Assembly: GCA_023954715.1 (NCBI GenBank)
Contig: JAGSHD010000004.1
Span: 186,001 to 250,000 of the forward strand
Reading direction: 5' to 3'
From: Candidatus Cloacimonadota bacterium
GTDB taxonomy: Bacteria > Muiribacteriota > UBA6191
DNA length: 64,000 bases
The stretch's first letter is position 1. Each line of letters starts with the position of its first letter. The position numbers and the translations under genes are program-made. Under the pieces are notes generated by a model. It was not told the origin of the DNA. It did no database searches and saw only the letters and a list, made by a program, of their open reading frames with translations. This document shows positions 53,771 through 62,946 of this stretch, piece by piece.

Positions 53771-55006
53771 TTAAGTCAAAAATCGACGATTCTTTTTAAG
53801 AATCACAAAGCCTGCTTCTGTAACCGTATACTTTTTAGCATCTTCTACTAAATCATAACCAATTTCAGTACCGCTCTCTATATCTACGTTTTTGTCAATA
53901 ATACAATTTTTTAACTTACAGTCTCTACCGATATTAACATTATCCATAATAATACAAGAGTCTATTGTAGAGTAACTGTTTACTCTAACATTAGGAGAAA
54001 TAATACTATCTTTAATTGTAGCACCCGAGATAATAGCCCCTTCACATACAATTGAATTAATTGCTTGTCCTGTTCTGTGTGGCCCTAAATGAACAAACTT
54101 TGCCGGTGGTAAATTAGTAACTCTAGATCGAATTGGCCATTCATCATTATATAGATTAAATGCTGGTGACACACTTCTTAAATCCATGTTTGCTTCAAAA
54201 TATGAGTCAATTGTCCCCACATCTCTCCAGTAAGCTTCTTCTTCAACGGGCGTAGCTCCAGGAACTTGATTTCTGTTAAAGTCATAAGCATAAAGATGTC
54301 CGTCTTCCATCATTGCAGGAAGAATGTCTTTACCAAAATCATGACTACTATTTTCATCTTTTGCATCAGCTTTCAAATTTCTAATCAACTCTCTAGTATT
54401 GAAAATATAATTACCCATAGACACTAATGCTCTTGTTGGATCATCAGGTAAAGGCTTTGGATCCGATGGCTTTTCTTGGAAACCAATAATTTTCCAATCC
54501 CTGTCTACTTGGATTACACCAAACTCAGTTGCTTCTTCAATCGGGACTGAAATAGCAGCTACTGTACAGTCTGCACCTTTTTCATTGTGATATTTTGCCA
54601 TGGCAGAAACATCCATTCGATAGATATGATCTCCACCAAAAATAGCTGTTAAATATGGGTTTTTCTCACGGATTAAATTGATATTTTGATAAATAGCATC
54701 TGCTGTACCTTCATACCAATGATCCCCTTCTTGCATTTGAGCCGGGACACAAGTAACAAACTGGTTTTCGATCAAAGAACCAAATTGATAGGTAGAATAA
54801 ATATGCTCCGTCAATGATTGTGATTTAAATTGAGTCAAAACATAAAGTGAGTATATTCCTGAATTGATAAAGTTACTCAAGACAAAATCAATGATTCGAT
54901 ATCTACCACCAAAAGGAACCGCAGGCTTTGATCTAAATTGTGTCAAGGGCTCTAGTCTCGTTCCTTTTCCACCTGCTAAGATTAATCCTAATATTTCTGG
55001 TCTCAT
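53771..55006 (-). CDS. glgC: Glucose-1-phosphate adenylyltransferase
   Basis: A 411-residue ADP-glucose pyrophosphorylase, the committed step of glycogen synthesis (glucose-1-phosphate + ATP to ADP-glucose). The N-terminal nucleotidyltransferase begins LGLILAGGKGTRLEPLT and has SKPAVPFGGRYRIIDFVLSN, GTADAIYQN, FGGDHIYRMD and FQEKP. The C-terminal left-handed beta-helix domain follows from about residue 300 (IVCEGAIISGATIKDSIISP). Length is as usual. It is a single-gene transcript with its own terminator. Other glycogen genes are not in this window. Confidence 0.96.
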   Translation of the reverse strand: MRPEILGLILAGGKGTRLEPLTQFRSKPAVPFGGRYRIIDFVLSNFINSGIYSLYVLTQFKSQSLTEHIYSTYQFGSLIENQFVTCVPAQMQEGDHWYEGTADAIYQNINLIREKNPYLTAIFGGDHIYRMDVSAMAKYHNEKGADCTVAAISVPIEEATEFGVIQVDRDWKIIGFQEKPSDPKPLPDDPTRALVSMGNYIFNTRELIRNLKADAKDENSSHDFGKDILPAMMEDGHLYAYDFNRNQVPGATPVEEEAYWRDVGTIDSYFEANMDLRSVSPAFNLYNDEWPIRSRVTNLPPAKFVHLGPHRTGQAINSIVCEGAIISGATIKDSIISPNVRVNSYSTIDSCIIMDNVNIGRDCKLKNCIIDKNVDIESGTEIGYDLVEDAKKYTVTEAGFVILKKNRRFLT

Positions 55007-55227
55007 GAATCTACTCCTATTTACTATACAACCATAAAATAAAGCTATTTTACTGGTTTTCCAAAACTTTTGGGTTAAAAACTTTTCAAAAACACGCTTC
55101 TAACCTACTTGCCTTTATTGTATCTCATTTTTAGTACCATCTAAAGAATTTATGGAATGTTTTTTTAGATAACTTTTTAAACCTTACAACTTTTGACGAA
55201 AACCCCTTTTTTTTATATGATGCCTTT

Positions 55228-56028
55228 ATGAACTCAGAAAGCCGGCTGATTATAGGCCAATATATACCTGGTAATTCAATCTTCCATAATTTGCACCCAG
55301 TTTTAAAAATTATTCTTCTATTTTTGTTTTGTGTCATAGTTTTTCAAATGAAATCTATTGGGCAATACTTCGTTTTTTTATCTATTCTACTTTTCAGTAT
55401 TTTTCGACTTAAAGTTACTTTTAAACTTTTGCTAAAAGGACTGTCCCCGTTAATATTTCTTTTAGTATTAACATTTTGTATTCACCTGTTTTCAACAGAT
55501 GGAACAACTTTATTTACTATTATGGGATATAATGCCAGCTCTGAAGGATTCCTAAAGGGATCTTTTTACTTTTTAAGAATTTTGACGGTAGTTTTAGCCT
55601 CTTCACTTCTTACCCTCACAACCTCGTCTGTACAGATAGTATACGCCCTTAATTCTATTTTAAAGCCATTGAAGAAAATTAATTTCCCATCTTCTGAGTT
55701 TGCTTTGATGCTTGGCATTTCACTACGCTTTGTCCCGGTATTAATGGAGGAGTTAGAAAAAATTAAACTAGCCCAAATTTCTAGAGGAGCTAAGTTTCAC
55801 TCGAAAAACCCTAAGCTTTTAATTCAAGCATGGCTATCTCTGTTAGTACCATTATTTCACTCATCTTTAGACCGAGCCGATCAATTAGCAATAGCGATGG
55901 ATGTTAGAGGTTATGACCCTAGTATCGAAAGAGGATCAATTCATCAATATAAGTGGAAGATGCTCGACATATATTTTACATTGCTATTTCTAAGCCTAGC
56001 TATTGTAAACTATGTCTTTGTTAAATAA
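55228..56028 (+). CDS. Energy-coupling factor transporter T component (CbiQ/EcfT family)
   Basis: A 266-residue membrane protein with five or six membrane segments and the two Ala/Ser-Arg-Gly coupling motifs (ISRGAKFH and MDVRGYDP) on the cytoplasmic helices, through which EcfT grips the ATPase subunits. In ECF transporters it links ATP hydrolysis to a vitamin- or metal-binding S component. No ATPase (EcfA) or S gene is beside it, so it is a solitary T gene whose partners must be elsewhere. The ATG at 55228 lacks a strong ribosome site. Confidence 0.88.
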   Translation: MNSESRLIIGQYIPGNSIFHNLHPVLKIILLFLFCVIVFQMKSIGQYFVFLSILLFSIFRLKVTFKLLLKGLSPLIFLLVLTFCIHLFSTDGTTLFTIMGYNASSEGFLKGSFYFLRILTVVLASSLLTLTTSSVQIVYALNSILKPLKKINFPSSEFALMLGISLRFVPVLMEELEKIKLAQISRGAKFHSKNPKLLIQAWLSLLVPLFHSSLDRADQLAIAMDVRGYDPSIERGSIHQYKWKMLDIYFTLLFLSLAIVNYVFVK

Positions 56029-56235
56029 AGTCAGTAAATACCACACCAAACCAAGATAGCTTCATTTGAGTATACTTTAGCAACCACCCCTTACAGCTAA
56101 TACAAATGATCGAGTAGCAAAAGGAGTCGTCACCTCTAACTATCATATCATCGGGTAGACCTTAATTCACGCTGACACACTTACAGAGGACTTTCACTTC
56201 TGAGTGAATGCACTATATCTGGCACACAATAAAAA

Positions 56236-56261
56236 AGCGGGGCTGCAATCACAGCCCCGCT
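56236..56261. terminator. Strong intrinsic terminator after mdh
   Basis: AGCGGGGCTG (56236-56245) and CAGCCCCGCT (56252-56261) form a G+C-rich 10-bp stem with a 6-nt loop; on the minus strand a run of six T follows. It lies 25 bp after the mdh stop. It could also stop transcription from the ECF T gene on the plus strand, where the trailing T-run is short. Confidence 0.93.
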
Positions 56262-56286
56262 CTTTAGTTTGAAAATTTTTCAGAAA

Positions 56287-57228
56287 TTACTGATTGTTTA
56301 CAAACTCTTCGCCCTTGGAAACATTGCCTTGCAAGGTCTCCAACATCTCTTCAAGAGTTTTCTTTTCAAAATCACTCAATGCTCCATAATCAAGAACATC
56401 AGTAACTCCTTCTGGACCAACTTTAACAGGTTGAGCAAAGAATCGTGCATGAGGACTTCCGCCTTCAACATAGGCACATAATGTTGAATCTTCACCATTC
56501 ATCCCCTTTACGATAGCATTTGCAAAACGACATGCTGCCTCTGCCATTGACAAAGTTGCTGAACCGCCGCCTGCTTTAGCCTCTACAACCTCAGTACCCG
56601 CATTTTGAATTCTATGGGTTAAGCTAGCTATTTCTTCATCAGAAAACTCAACACCTTTAACCTGAGACAATAATGGTAAAATTGTTACACCACTATGTCC
56701 ACCGATCACTGTAACATCAAGATCTGCAGGGTTCTTACCCTTTAACTCTCCGATAAAAGTTTTAGAGCGAATCACATCAAGAGTAGTCACACCAAAAAGC
56801 TTGGCCTTGTTGTATACTCCATGCTTCTTCAATACTTCAGCTGCAATAGCAACAGTAGTATTTACCGGATTTGTAATGATACCTACGAAAGCATCGGGAC
56901 AAACAGTTGCAACTTTTTCAATCAAGTTTTTAATGATTCCAGCGTTAATCTTAAACAAATCAGCTCTATCCATACCGGGCTTACGAGCGACTCCAGCAGT
57001 GATTAAAACGATATCAGCATCTTTAAGCGCTTCTGAAGGGTCTTCACCCGCAAATCCATCACAACTTACTGGCGTCGGGATATGCGAAAGATCTTTAGCG
57101 ACTCCAGGGGTAACTGGTGCTATGTCATAAAGTGATAAATGCCATCCTTGTGGCAAACTATTTTTGAGAAGTAGACCCAAAGGCTGTCCTATGCCTCCGG
57201 CTCCTCCTAATAAAGCAAGCTTTTTCAT
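56287..57228 (-). CDS. mdh: Malate dehydrogenase
   Basis: A 313-residue NAD-dependent malate dehydrogenase (malate to oxaloacetate). The nucleotide-binding [11 protein letters not shown] opens the protein, [18 protein letters not shown] follows, [12 protein letters not shown] carries substrate-binding Args, ITNPVNTTV is conserved and [16 protein letters not shown] holds the catalytic His. It belongs to the mitochondrial / E. coli dimeric type rather than the lactate-dehydrogenase-like type. I start at the ATG at 57228, preceded by GAGGGG; a reading from 57288 adds 20 residues not found in the family. Monocistronic, with its own terminator. Confidence 0.95.
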   Translation of the reverse strand: MKKLALLGGAGGIGQPLGLLLKNSLPQGWHLSLYDIAPVTPGVAKDLSHIPTPVSCDGFAGEDPSEALKDADIVLITAGVARKPGMDRADLFKINAGIIKNLIEKVATVCPDAFVGIITNPVNTTVAIAAEVLKKHGVYNKAKLFGVTTLDVIRSKTFIGELKGKNPADLDVTVIGGHSGVTILPLLSQVKGVEFSDEEIASLTHRIQNAGTEVVEAKAGGGSATLSMAEAACRFANAIVKGMNGEDSTLCAYVEGGSPHARFFAQPVKVGPEGVTDVLDYGALSDFEKKTLEEMLETLQGNVSKGEEFVNNQ

Positions 57229-57477
57229 GATTTCCCCTCTCTTAAGGTTATTTTTTAGTTCAGCTTGAACGAATCGCAAGTATACCAAAATTAAGTACTC
57301 CTGACTATATTTGCAGACCTGTATTTAGTACAACATAGAATACATTTTGTACACTTAGTTACTTTTCAAACATCAAAACTAAGACATATTAAATTAAAAG
57401 AATCCAAGTTCAAGAGGCACTCTTGAATTTGAATTCTTTGCATTAAAACAAAAAGACCATCAGTGACCTTTTTATGA

Positions 57478-57510
57478 AAAATACTAATCTGAACTATAGA
57501 TTAGTATTTT
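57478..57510. terminator. Second hairpin after secF
   Basis: AAATACTAATC and GATTAGTATTT, extended by A/T runs, give about 12 bp of stem with a 9-nt loop. It follows the stronger secF terminator at 57523-57554 and may be a back-up in both directions. A further small hairpin (57409-57427) lies nearer mdh. Confidence 0.55.
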
Positions 57511-57522
57511 ACAACATCATAA

Positions 57523-57554
57523 AAAAAACCTCAGACAAAAGCCTGAGGTTTTTT
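57523..57554. terminator. Bidirectional terminator after secF
   Basis: CCTCAG (57529-57534) pairs with CTGAGG (57543-57548), flanked by A6 and T6, around an 8-nt loop. It lies 29 bp downstream of the secF stop. Confidence 0.88.
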
Positions 57555-57582
57555 AAAAGCGCTTTATGGCTGCTTAGAAAAT

Positions 57583-58515
57583 CTAAGCTACAGCTTTTTG
57601 AACTTCTTCTGGAGTCATTTCTGGACTTAAAAGACTTACCAATAGTGGAGAAGCGATACATACTGAAGAGTAAGTACCAACAATAACACCAATTAACATA
57701 GCGAAACTAAATGCGTTTACACCAGTTCCTCCAAATACAAACAAAATTATAATTGGAGCCAAAGTAGTTACAGAAGTATTTAAAGTTCTTGATAATGACT
57801 GGTTGATTGATGAGTTAACAATAAAATCAAATTTTTCTTTTCTAAGAAGTTTCATGTTTTCTCTAACACGATCTAACACAACAATAGTATCATTTAATGA
57901 ATAACCAATAATGGTTAACAATGCCGCGATCGTAGATGCTGAAAACTCTTTATGAAAAAAAGCAAACAAACCAAGTACGATTGTAACATCATGTACAAGT
58001 GCAACAATAGCTACAATGGAAAACTTAAACTCAAATCGTATGGATATATAAAAAATGATAACTAAAATTGAAAATACGATAGAGTAAATAGCTGACTCTT
58101 TTAAGTCATCTCCAATAGATGCTCCAACGTTTACAAACTCAGATACTCTTACTGAAGGAAAGGACTTTTGAAGTTCTTCAACAAGCTTGTCTTCAATGTT
58201 TTGAGCTCCATCATGCTTTGCGATAAAGTCAGATGTTACAAAAAACTCTGATCCTGAGTTAGCAATAACATTGTCTGCTGAAATTTGTTGAACTTCAACT
58301 TTTTTGAAAAACTCTCCAAACTTATCCATAGATAGAGTTTTCTTAACATCATCTGTGCTTACATTTTCAGCGAAAGTCAATCGAATAACAGAACCTGACT
58401 TAAACTCAATTGATAAATTTAAACCATAATTAAAAATTATTCCAAGACACACAATAACTGCTACGAGGGAAACCGTAAAAAACGTAGCTCTTTTTCCTAT
58501 AAAATCTAGATTCAT
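57583..58515 (-). CDS. secF: Protein-export membrane protein SecF
   Basis: A 310-residue SecF, partner of SecD in using the proton gradient to finish preprotein translocation. The first membrane segment is FTVSLVAVIVCLGIIFNYGL, then IEFKSGSVIRLTF, a periplasmic domain, and five further segments with VHDVTIVLGLFAFF, IIGYSLNDTIVVLDRVREN and LNTSVTTLAPIIILF. It is 13 bp after secD and clearly in the same operon. A possible YajC gene is not present beside it. Confidence 0.96.
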   Translation of the reverse strand: MNLDFIGKRATFFTVSLVAVIVCLGIIFNYGLNLSIEFKSGSVIRLTFAENVSTDDVKKTLSMDKFGEFFKKVEVQQISADNVIANSGSEFFVTSDFIAKHDGAQNIEDKLVEELQKSFPSVRVSEFVNVGASIGDDLKESAIYSIVFSILVIIFYISIRFEFKFSIVAIVALVHDVTIVLGLFAFFHKEFSASTIAALLTIIGYSLNDTIVVLDRVRENMKLLRKEKFDFIVNSSINQSLSRTLNTSVTTLAPIIILFVFGGTGVNAFSFAMLIGVIVGTYSSVCIASPLLVSLLSPEMTPEEVQKAVA

Positions 58516-58528
58516 TATAGACTCCTAA

Positions 58529-60097
58529 TTAAATGCTGACAGTCGCTGCATCACTATTTGCATACCAAGCTTTAAGTAATACTTTTACAACAAAGATAGC
58601 TGTAAACATACTTGCTAAAATTCCAATTGATAAAGTTACAGCAAAACCTTGAATTGGACCTGAACCATATTTAAATAATATGACACAAGTTAATAATGAT
58701 GTAACATTCGAATCAATAATTGCAGAAAAGGCTTTAGAAAAACCTGCATCGATTGCAGCTCTAATAGACTTACCAGATTTTAATTCTTCTTTTAATCTTT
58801 CAAAAATAATTACGTTGGCATCAACAGCCATACCTACTGTTAAAATTAATCCAGCAATACCAGGTAAAGTCAAAGTTGCATTCAAGAAGACCATAACTGC
58901 CATTACTAGTAATAAGTTAAACAATAAAGCCATGTTTGCAATTGCACCAGATGATTTATACCAAACAAACATCAAAACAAAAACCAATCCAAAACCGATT
59001 GCTCCTGCTTTAAATCCTCTTTCTACAGAGTCTTGCCCTAAAGTAGCACCAATTCTATTTTCATGAACAGCCACTAACTTAGCTGGTAATGACCCCGCTC
59101 TTAAAACATCTACAATACTTTTAACATACTTTAAATCAAATTGACCAGTGATTGTACTTCCACCACTCAAAATAGGCCCTTCTACGTTTGGAGCCATGAA
59201 AACTTCTCCACCCATAACAATAGCAATTCTACGCCCTGTCAATCGAGTAGTTACTTTCCCCCAAATTTTAGTACCTTCTGGTTTAAAACTAAATCCAATT
59301 CGAGCTTTTCCGAATTCGTCAAACTCTGGGTTTGCACGATCTACTTCATCCCCTGTTAAAAGAGCTTCTTTTTTAACCAAGTACCAAACTGGAGTGTTTG
59401 ATGGCTTACCATCTTTATCCTTTTCTTGGATACCTCGAACCAATTCAACATCTTTAGCTTGTGATTTTGCTCCGAATGCTAATGGATTTGCTTGGCTATC
59501 AACCACTTCCATAAACTTCAAAAGATCTGTTTGCCCGATAATTGATTTAACTTGCTTTTCATTAAAGTTACCAGCTAACTGAACTCTAATATGATCTTTT
59601 TTATATCTTTGAATCTTTGGTTCAGTAATCTTCAACATATCTATTCTGTTTTTTAGTACAGTGATAGTCTTTTTAACCAAATGAGATAGCTCTTTAGCAT
59701 TTTTGATTTCTTCTGGAGACTCCACTTTATAAATTAAGTCGATTCCACCTTGTAAATCTAATCCCTTAGTGATTCTTTTTTGATAGAAGAATCTCTCTAA
59801 GAATCTAGGGTCTTTATCAAAACCTTTTGCTTCTTTTTCTTTTTCGTAGCCAATGGACCATTCTCCATCGCTTAATTTTCCGTTTTTATCAGCATCATAT
59901 GCAGCCATGAAAGCTGTATTTGATTTCATCTTTTCACGGTAAAAAGCATGATAATCTGGACTATTAATAAATCCATCTCGGTTCACGTCTTCTACATTTG
60001 GAAAAACACCTAAAGAAGGTACTGCTACGTACAAACTCAGCATAAAAACAGCTAAGATAAAAATTAATTTGGGTTTCAAGTTTTCTTTCATATTCAA
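58529..60097 (-). CDS. secD: Protein-export membrane protein SecD with an EF-hand pair
   Basis: A 522-residue SecD. One membrane segment (LIFILAVFMLSLYVAVPSLG) precedes the periplasmic part, which starts normally only at GLDLQGGIDLIYKV (near 112). Between them, residues 33-90 are extra: two canonical 12-residue EF-hand loops, DVNRDGFINSPD (37-48) and DADKNGKLSDGE (68-79), each with Asp/Asn at positions 1, 3 and 5, Gly at 6 and an acidic residue at 12, linked by a helix. Six-helix C-terminal RND part is normal (GGSTITGQFD, GMAVDANVIIFERLKEE). The EF-hand pair should bind calcium outside the cytoplasm, next to the SecYEG exit. A promoter lies at 60252-60280. Confidence 0.95.
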   Translation of the reverse strand: MNMKENLKPKLIFILAVFMLSLYVAVPSLGVFPNVEDVNRDGFINSPDYHAFYREKMKSNTAFMAAYDADKNGKLSDGEWSIGYEKEKEAKGFDKDPRFLERFFYQKRITKGLDLQGGIDLIYKVESPEEIKNAKELSHLVKKTITVLKNRIDMLKITEPKIQRYKKDHIRVQLAGNFNEKQVKSIIGQTDLLKFMEVVDSQANPLAFGAKSQAKDVELVRGIQEKDKDGKPSNTPVWYLVKKEALLTGDEVDRANPEFDEFGKARIGFSFKPEGTKIWGKVTTRLTGRRIAIVMGGEVFMAPNVEGPILSGGSTITGQFDLKYVKSIVDVLRAGSLPAKLVAVHENRIGATLGQDSVERGFKAGAIGFGLVFVLMFVWYKSSGAIANMALLFNLLLVMAVMVFLNATLTLPGIAGLILTVGMAVDANVIIFERLKEELKSGKSIRAAIDAGFSKAFSAIIDSNVTSLLTCVILFKYGSGPIQGFAVTLSIGILASMFTAIFVVKVLLKAWYANSDAATVSI

Positions 60098-60251
60098 TTA
60101 CCTCTAAATAGAGTTTAATAATTTAGCCTTGACAACTATTGCCAAAATCACACTGTATAGTTCAATATTTTTTGCTCATTGAGCTTGATAAAAAAATTAT
60201 CTAATACTCATTTTACGAATACAGTATAAAGTGCTCTAAAATTGGGCGGTC

Positions 60252-60280
60252 ATCATATAATAACTTATATAAAATGTCAA
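60252..60280 (-). promoter_or_regulatory. Promoter of the secDF operon
   Basis: On the minus strand TTGACA (60275-60280), 17 bp, TATGAT (60252-60257). It begins right after the HU terminator and gives a leader of about 150 nt before secD. Confidence 0.8.
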
Positions 60281-60310
60281 AAAAAAAAGACCTGAACTAT
60301 ATCAGGTCTT
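60281..60310 (-). terminator. Intrinsic terminator after the HU gene
   Basis: AAGACCTGA (60287-60295) pairs with TCAGGTCTT (60302-60310) around a 6-nt loop; on the minus strand the T-run is about 10 long. A smaller hairpin TTGAGCTT/AAGCTCAA (60321-60339) lies between it and the HU stop. Confidence 0.92.
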
Positions 60311-60352
60311 GAATCGAGAGTTGAGCTTATAAAGCTCAAGTCAAAATTGCAA

Positions 60353-60631
60353 TTAAGCTTTTTTAACCAACTCTTTGAAATCTTTACCAGGAACGAACTT
60401 AGGAACCTTTGTCGCTTTGATAGTGATTTCTTGTTTTGTTTGTGGGTTAATCCCTTTTCTTTCTTTTCTTTCAGTAACTTTAAAAGAACCAAATCCTACA
60501 AGCTGTACTGGCTCTCCACCTTTTAAGCTATCTTTTACAGTATCAAAAAATACATCTAGAGCTTTTTGAGCATCCGCTTGTGACAAATTTGTTCTTTCTG
60601 CTACTGCTTTAATTAGTTCTGCTTTGTTCAT
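60353..60631 (-). CDS. hup: DNA-binding protein HU
   Basis: A 92-residue HU/IHF-family histone-like protein (MNKAELIKAVAERTNLSQADAQKAL at the start in abbreviated form, then VGFGSFKVTERKERKGINP and PKFVPGKDFKELV). It bends and compacts DNA as a dimer. The generic GINPQT arm sequence suggests HU rather than IHF. A strong AGGAGGAC ribosome site precedes the ATG, in keeping with high expression. Single gene with its own terminator. Confidence 0.97.
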   Translation of the reverse strand: MNKAELIKAVAERTNLSQADAQKALDVFFDTVKDSLKGGEPVQLVGFGSFKVTERKERKGINPQTKQEITIKATKVPKFVPGKDFKELVKKA

Positions 60632-60985
60632 GAGTCCTCCTATTTTGAGACATCAGTATAAATAACAATACGTTTGATATTTCTATATTAATAAATTCGA
60701 TTTCTATTTAGAAAAGTCTTGGATAAATAGTGTTGAACCCCTTTAAACAAGACAATTCTTGAAGACTTTACCTATCTATTGATAAAGACAAACATAGTTT
60801 ATGGAATTCATAACTTGATTGCAAGGTAAGTTATGAAAAAAATCATCATTTTGTAAAAAAAGTGCTTAAAAACACCAATAATAGAGGGTTTCACGCATTT
60901 TTACGGTTCTACTTTTAAGAGTTTTTAAGTTATACACTGATGTTTTAAATAAAGCATTTATTAAATCACGATTAATTCAACAAGT
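60632..60985. other. 354-bp gap with a long inverted repeat
   Basis: No gene was recognised. TTCATAACTT (60807-60816) and AAGTTATGAA (60828-60837) form perfect 10-bp arms around an 11-nt centre, followed on the plus strand by A-rich sequence. There is no T-run on the minus strand after it, so it is more like an operator or an mRNA 3' structure of the upstream TPR gene than a terminator. A promoter for HU should lie between it and 60650, but none matches well. Confidence 0.45.
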
Positions 60986-62287
60986 TTAGCCACAAATTTG
61001 AAGATCGTACTCGGCAAATAAGCCTCGATAATACTTTGCCAATTTAGGCTTTTCTTGAATTTCGTAAATTTTAGCCAATAAAAAGTAAATTCTTGCAAGA
61101 GACTTCTTCTCTGAAACCAAAGAAAGTAGTACTTCTCGAGCTTCTACCCACTTTTGTAAATAAAATGCACTTTCTGCATACCAAAGGTTCATTTCAAAAC
61201 TGTTTTCTGAAGATATATAGCCTATCTTTAGAAACTCAAATGATTTATCGTGCTTTTCGTGATAATGATAATATTTAGCTATACTTTCTCTGACTTCTTG
61301 ATCTAGTGGAGCTAATTTATTAATTTTACATTCTATCTCAAAAGCCTTTTTGAATCTCTTTCTCATCTTATATAGCTTAGCTAAATCCTTTAAAACTTTT
61401 ACATTCAAAGGAGAGATTTGTAATACAGCCTTTAATAATTGCTCTTGTAAGCTGTAGTCTTTTAGAGTTCTGCTTAGGTTTAACATACGATGTAAACATT
61501 TGCGTTTATCCGCAGCACTTTGTAGTAATTTTAGCTTTTTAAATTGATAGTTCATTTCTAAAGATGCATTGTTCATGGACTTAGCCAATGAAATCGCTTT
61601 ATTCAAAAGACTAACAGAATTAGAAAAACCCTTCAGCTTTTCTAAGTGCCGCATAGACAAGCCTAACTTACCTTGATCCTTATCAATCTGAGATAGATAA
61701 TAGTGCCTAGAAATAGAGGTACTACTTTCAAGATAAGGCCTAGCCTCTTTATATAAACCCAGTCTATAATAAATAACACCTAAAATATTGGTTACTTTTT
61801 GTTTACCTGAACTATTTGGCTTACATTCACCATTTAACTTTACAAATACTTTGAGTGCTTGTCTGTAATCTTTACGCTTTACTAAATACTTACCAAATTC
61901 AAAGGCCACTTTTTGAGAATAATGAAAGGTAAAAAATCGTTGGCACTGGACTTCCCACATAGAAAGGTTTTTAGAGGATTTTAGATATTTCAAATACTCT
62001 AAATATATGCTTTTCAACTTCGGAAATGGAATCGTAATCGTTTCTAATAAATCACTAGCTTGCAGTGGATTCCCAGAAAGAAATATTGCTCTTGCTGTAT
62101 ATACTCTAGCGATAATAGAGTTTGGATGAGTCATCTGTACATCAGATGCCAACTTCATCAAAGAGTGAGAGTTACCTTTTTTAAACTCATATTGCATAGT
62201 CTCAATAGTTAAAGGATGAATCTCTTTACTTTTTGACAAGCCTTTTGGCTTCAATATTTTATGTAAATCAAACTTCTTTTTTGCCAT
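60986..62287 (-). CDS. TPR-repeat protein
   Basis: A 433-residue cytosolic protein made of TPR-like helix pairs (ARVYTARAIFLSGNPLQASDLLE, FGKYLVKRKDYRQALKVFVKL, NILGVIYYRLGLYKEARPYLESS, LLKAVLQISPLNVKVLKDLAKLY, YYHYHEKHDKSFEFLKIGYI, LAKIYEIQEKPKLAKYY). The N-terminus is basic, with no signal peptide. Its ATG shares one base with the rpe stop (TAATG), so it is coupled to rpe and to the pseudokinase before that. Role unknown; a scaffold for the pseudokinase is possible. Confidence 0.75.
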   Translation of the reverse strand: MAKKKFDLHKILKPKGLSKSKEIHPLTIETMQYEFKKGNSHSLMKLASDVQMTHPNSIIARVYTARAIFLSGNPLQASDLLETITIPFPKLKSIYLEYLKYLKSSKNLSMWEVQCQRFFTFHYSQKVAFEFGKYLVKRKDYRQALKVFVKLNGECKPNSSGKQKVTNILGVIYYRLGLYKEARPYLESSTSISRHYYLSQIDKDQGKLGLSMRHLEKLKGFSNSVSLLNKAISLAKSMNNASLEMNYQFKKLKLLQSAADKRKCLHRMLNLSRTLKDYSLQEQLLKAVLQISPLNVKVLKDLAKLYKMRKRFKKAFEIECKINKLAPLDQEVRESIAKYYHYHEKHDKSFEFLKIGYISSENSFEMNLWYAESAFYLQKWVEAREVLLSLVSEKKSLARIYFLLAKIYEIQEKPKLAKYYRGLFAEYDLQICG

Positions 62288-62937
62288 TAGCTTATCTCAT
62301 TTTGAATCAATTTTAAATTATGAGACGGACCATCTTGATTAAATATAGCAGAGCCCATAACGACCAAATCGATACCCATTTCAAACACGTCATTTACATT
62401 CGAGCGGCCTACTCCACCATCAACTTCAAATATAAGACTATTATTGATGTCTTTATACTTCTTAGCCTTTCGTATTTTCTCTCCAACACTTGGGATAAAT
62501 GATTGGCCTCCAAAGCCTGGATTTACAGACATAAATAAAACAAGGTCAACATCTGTAATCACTTCTTCAATAGAAGAAAGCGGAGTAGCTGGATTTATAG
62601 CTACACCGGCCTGTACACCAAAAGATTTTATTTGTTGAATTAATCGATGAAGATGCTTAGTGGACTCCGCATGAACTATGATTCGACCACATCCTGCCTT
62701 AACGAACTCTTCTATATAGTCCTCAGGTCTTTCTATCATTAAGTGAGCTTCGAGTAATCCGTCAAAAGCCTTTGACAAATCTTTAATAACACATGGACCA
62801 AAACTAATGTTTGGCACAAAGTTTCCATCCATCACATCAAGGTGAAGAACCTCTATTCCATATTCATTTAAGGACTCTAGTCCTGACTGCAACTCTAAAA
62901 AATTCATAGATAATATGGAGGGAGCAATTCTTCTCAT
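62287..62937 (-). CDS. rpe: Ribulose-phosphate 3-epimerase
   Basis: A 216-residue TIM-barrel enzyme of the pentose phosphate pathway (ribulose-5-phosphate to xylulose-5-phosphate). IAPSILSMNFLEL, HLDVMDGNFVPNISFGP (metal-binding His and Asp), HLMIERPEDYI, FMSVNPGFGGQSFIP and EVDGGVGRSNV are all present. Length is normal. It lies 9 bp after the pseudokinase gene. In other bacteria rpe often neighbours rsgA and the PASTA kinase genes prkC and prpC, so a kinase-like neighbour is a known type of context. Confidence 0.96.
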   Translation of the reverse strand: MRRIAPSILSMNFLELQSGLESLNEYGIEVLHLDVMDGNFVPNISFGPCVIKDLSKAFDGLLEAHLMIERPEDYIEEFVKAGCGRIIVHAESTKHLHRLIQQIKSFGVQAGVAINPATPLSSIEEVITDVDLVLFMSVNPGFGGQSFIPSVGEKIRKAKKYKDINNSLIFEVDGGVGRSNVNDVFEMGIDLVVMGSAIFNQDGPSHNLKLIQNEIS

Positions 62938-62946
62938 CGTGAAGTC

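Noticed and set aside
55131-55337. Minus-strand ORF of 68 codons over the start of the ECF T gene
   Set aside because: Basic, low-complexity shadow overlapping the well-supported EcfT reading frame.
57229-57288. Upstream start extending malate dehydrogenase by 20 residues
   Set aside because: The Rossmann fold begins at the ATG at 57228, which has a GAGGGG ribosome site.
57409-57510. Row of hairpins between mdh and secF as a possible array element
   Set aside because: They are unrelated to each other in sequence and are explained as terminators of secF; no repeat unit is shared.
60129-60165. Plus-strand TTGACA with a TATAGT in the secD upstream gap
   Set aside because: Spacing is about 21 bp and no plus-strand gene follows.
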